DNA from: Planktothrix sp. UBA8402
GTDB lineage: Bacteria; Cyanobacteriota; Cyanobacteriia; Cyanobacteriales; Microcoleaceae
Length of the DNA stretch: 6,000 nt
Direction of reading: 5' to 3'
Assembly: GCA_003456035.1 (NCBI GenBank)
Contig: DMPJ01000212.1
Span: 5,363-11,362, forward strand
Below, in pieces: positions 5,974 through 6,000 of this stretch. A program made the translations under genes and the position numbers. The notes below the pieces were generated by a model. The model had not been told where the DNA came from. It ran no database searches and worked only from the letters and a program-made list of their open reading frames with translations. Within the stretch, counting starts at the first letter, position 1. Every line of letters starts with the position of its first letter.

Positions 5974-5990
5974 TGATCGGTGATCGGTGA
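5974..5990. repeat. Heptanucleotide repeat (TGATCGG)x2 plus partial copy upstream of the PmbA-like gene
   Basis: TGATCGG at 5974 and 5981, then TGA at 5988-5990. On the minus strand these lie immediately before the start codon, where a ribosome binding site would be expected, and no SD-like purine run is visible there. Short, but consistent with the other 7-bp arrays. The remaining ten bases of the window are AT-rich with no recognisable feature. Confidence 0.55.
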
Positions 5991-6000
5991 TTTATTTTTA

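Overview
The window looks like a chromosomal segment from a cyanobacterium, probably a filamentous one of moderate-to-low GC (Oscillatoriales/Planktothrix-like; the genus is a guess). The clues are two perfect GCGATCGC (HIP1) octamers, several runs of 7-bp tandem repeats of the kind cyanobacteria carry between genes, a Ffh with a Met/Gly-rich and Lys-rich tail, and a secreted TPR-WD40 protein. The window holds four protein genes. No RNA gene, CRISPR array, transposase or phage gene was seen.

Layout. Positions 1-1112 (+) are the 3' part of ffh, the protein subunit of the signal recognition particle, cut by the window edge just at its P-loop. Positions 1113-1345 are non-coding. They hold two adjacent perfect hairpins (the second a plausible ffh terminator), a sigma70-like promoter candidate, a 6-7-6 inverted repeat and a purine-rich ribosome-binding-like sequence. 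Positions 1346-3754 (+) encode an 802-residue exported protein: signal peptide, about 115 unassigned residues, eight or nine TPR units, then seven WD40 blades, with no cysteine at all. After a 28-bp convergent gap comes a HAD-superfamily hydrolase of the 'haloacid dehalogenase type II' group (3783-4481, -). A 153-bp spacer follows with two different heptanucleotide arrays, then a TldD/PmbA-family gene of the PmbA (TldE) type (4635-5966, -).

Functional links. The genes do not form an evident pathway. Ffh is housekeeping. It delivers nascent proteins to the membrane, but nothing ties it specifically to its neighbour. The PmbA-like and HAD genes run in the same direction, but a repeat-filled 153-bp spacer separates them, so co-transcription is possible but not shown. 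The PmbA-like protein lacks the zinc-binding HExxxH motif and would be expected to need a TldD partner encoded elsewhere.

I do not see a clearly new system. The parts most worth a second look are the architecture of the exported TPR-WD40 protein and the way 7-bp repeats reach into both ends of the PmbA-like gene, supplying its stop codon and overlapping its apparent start.
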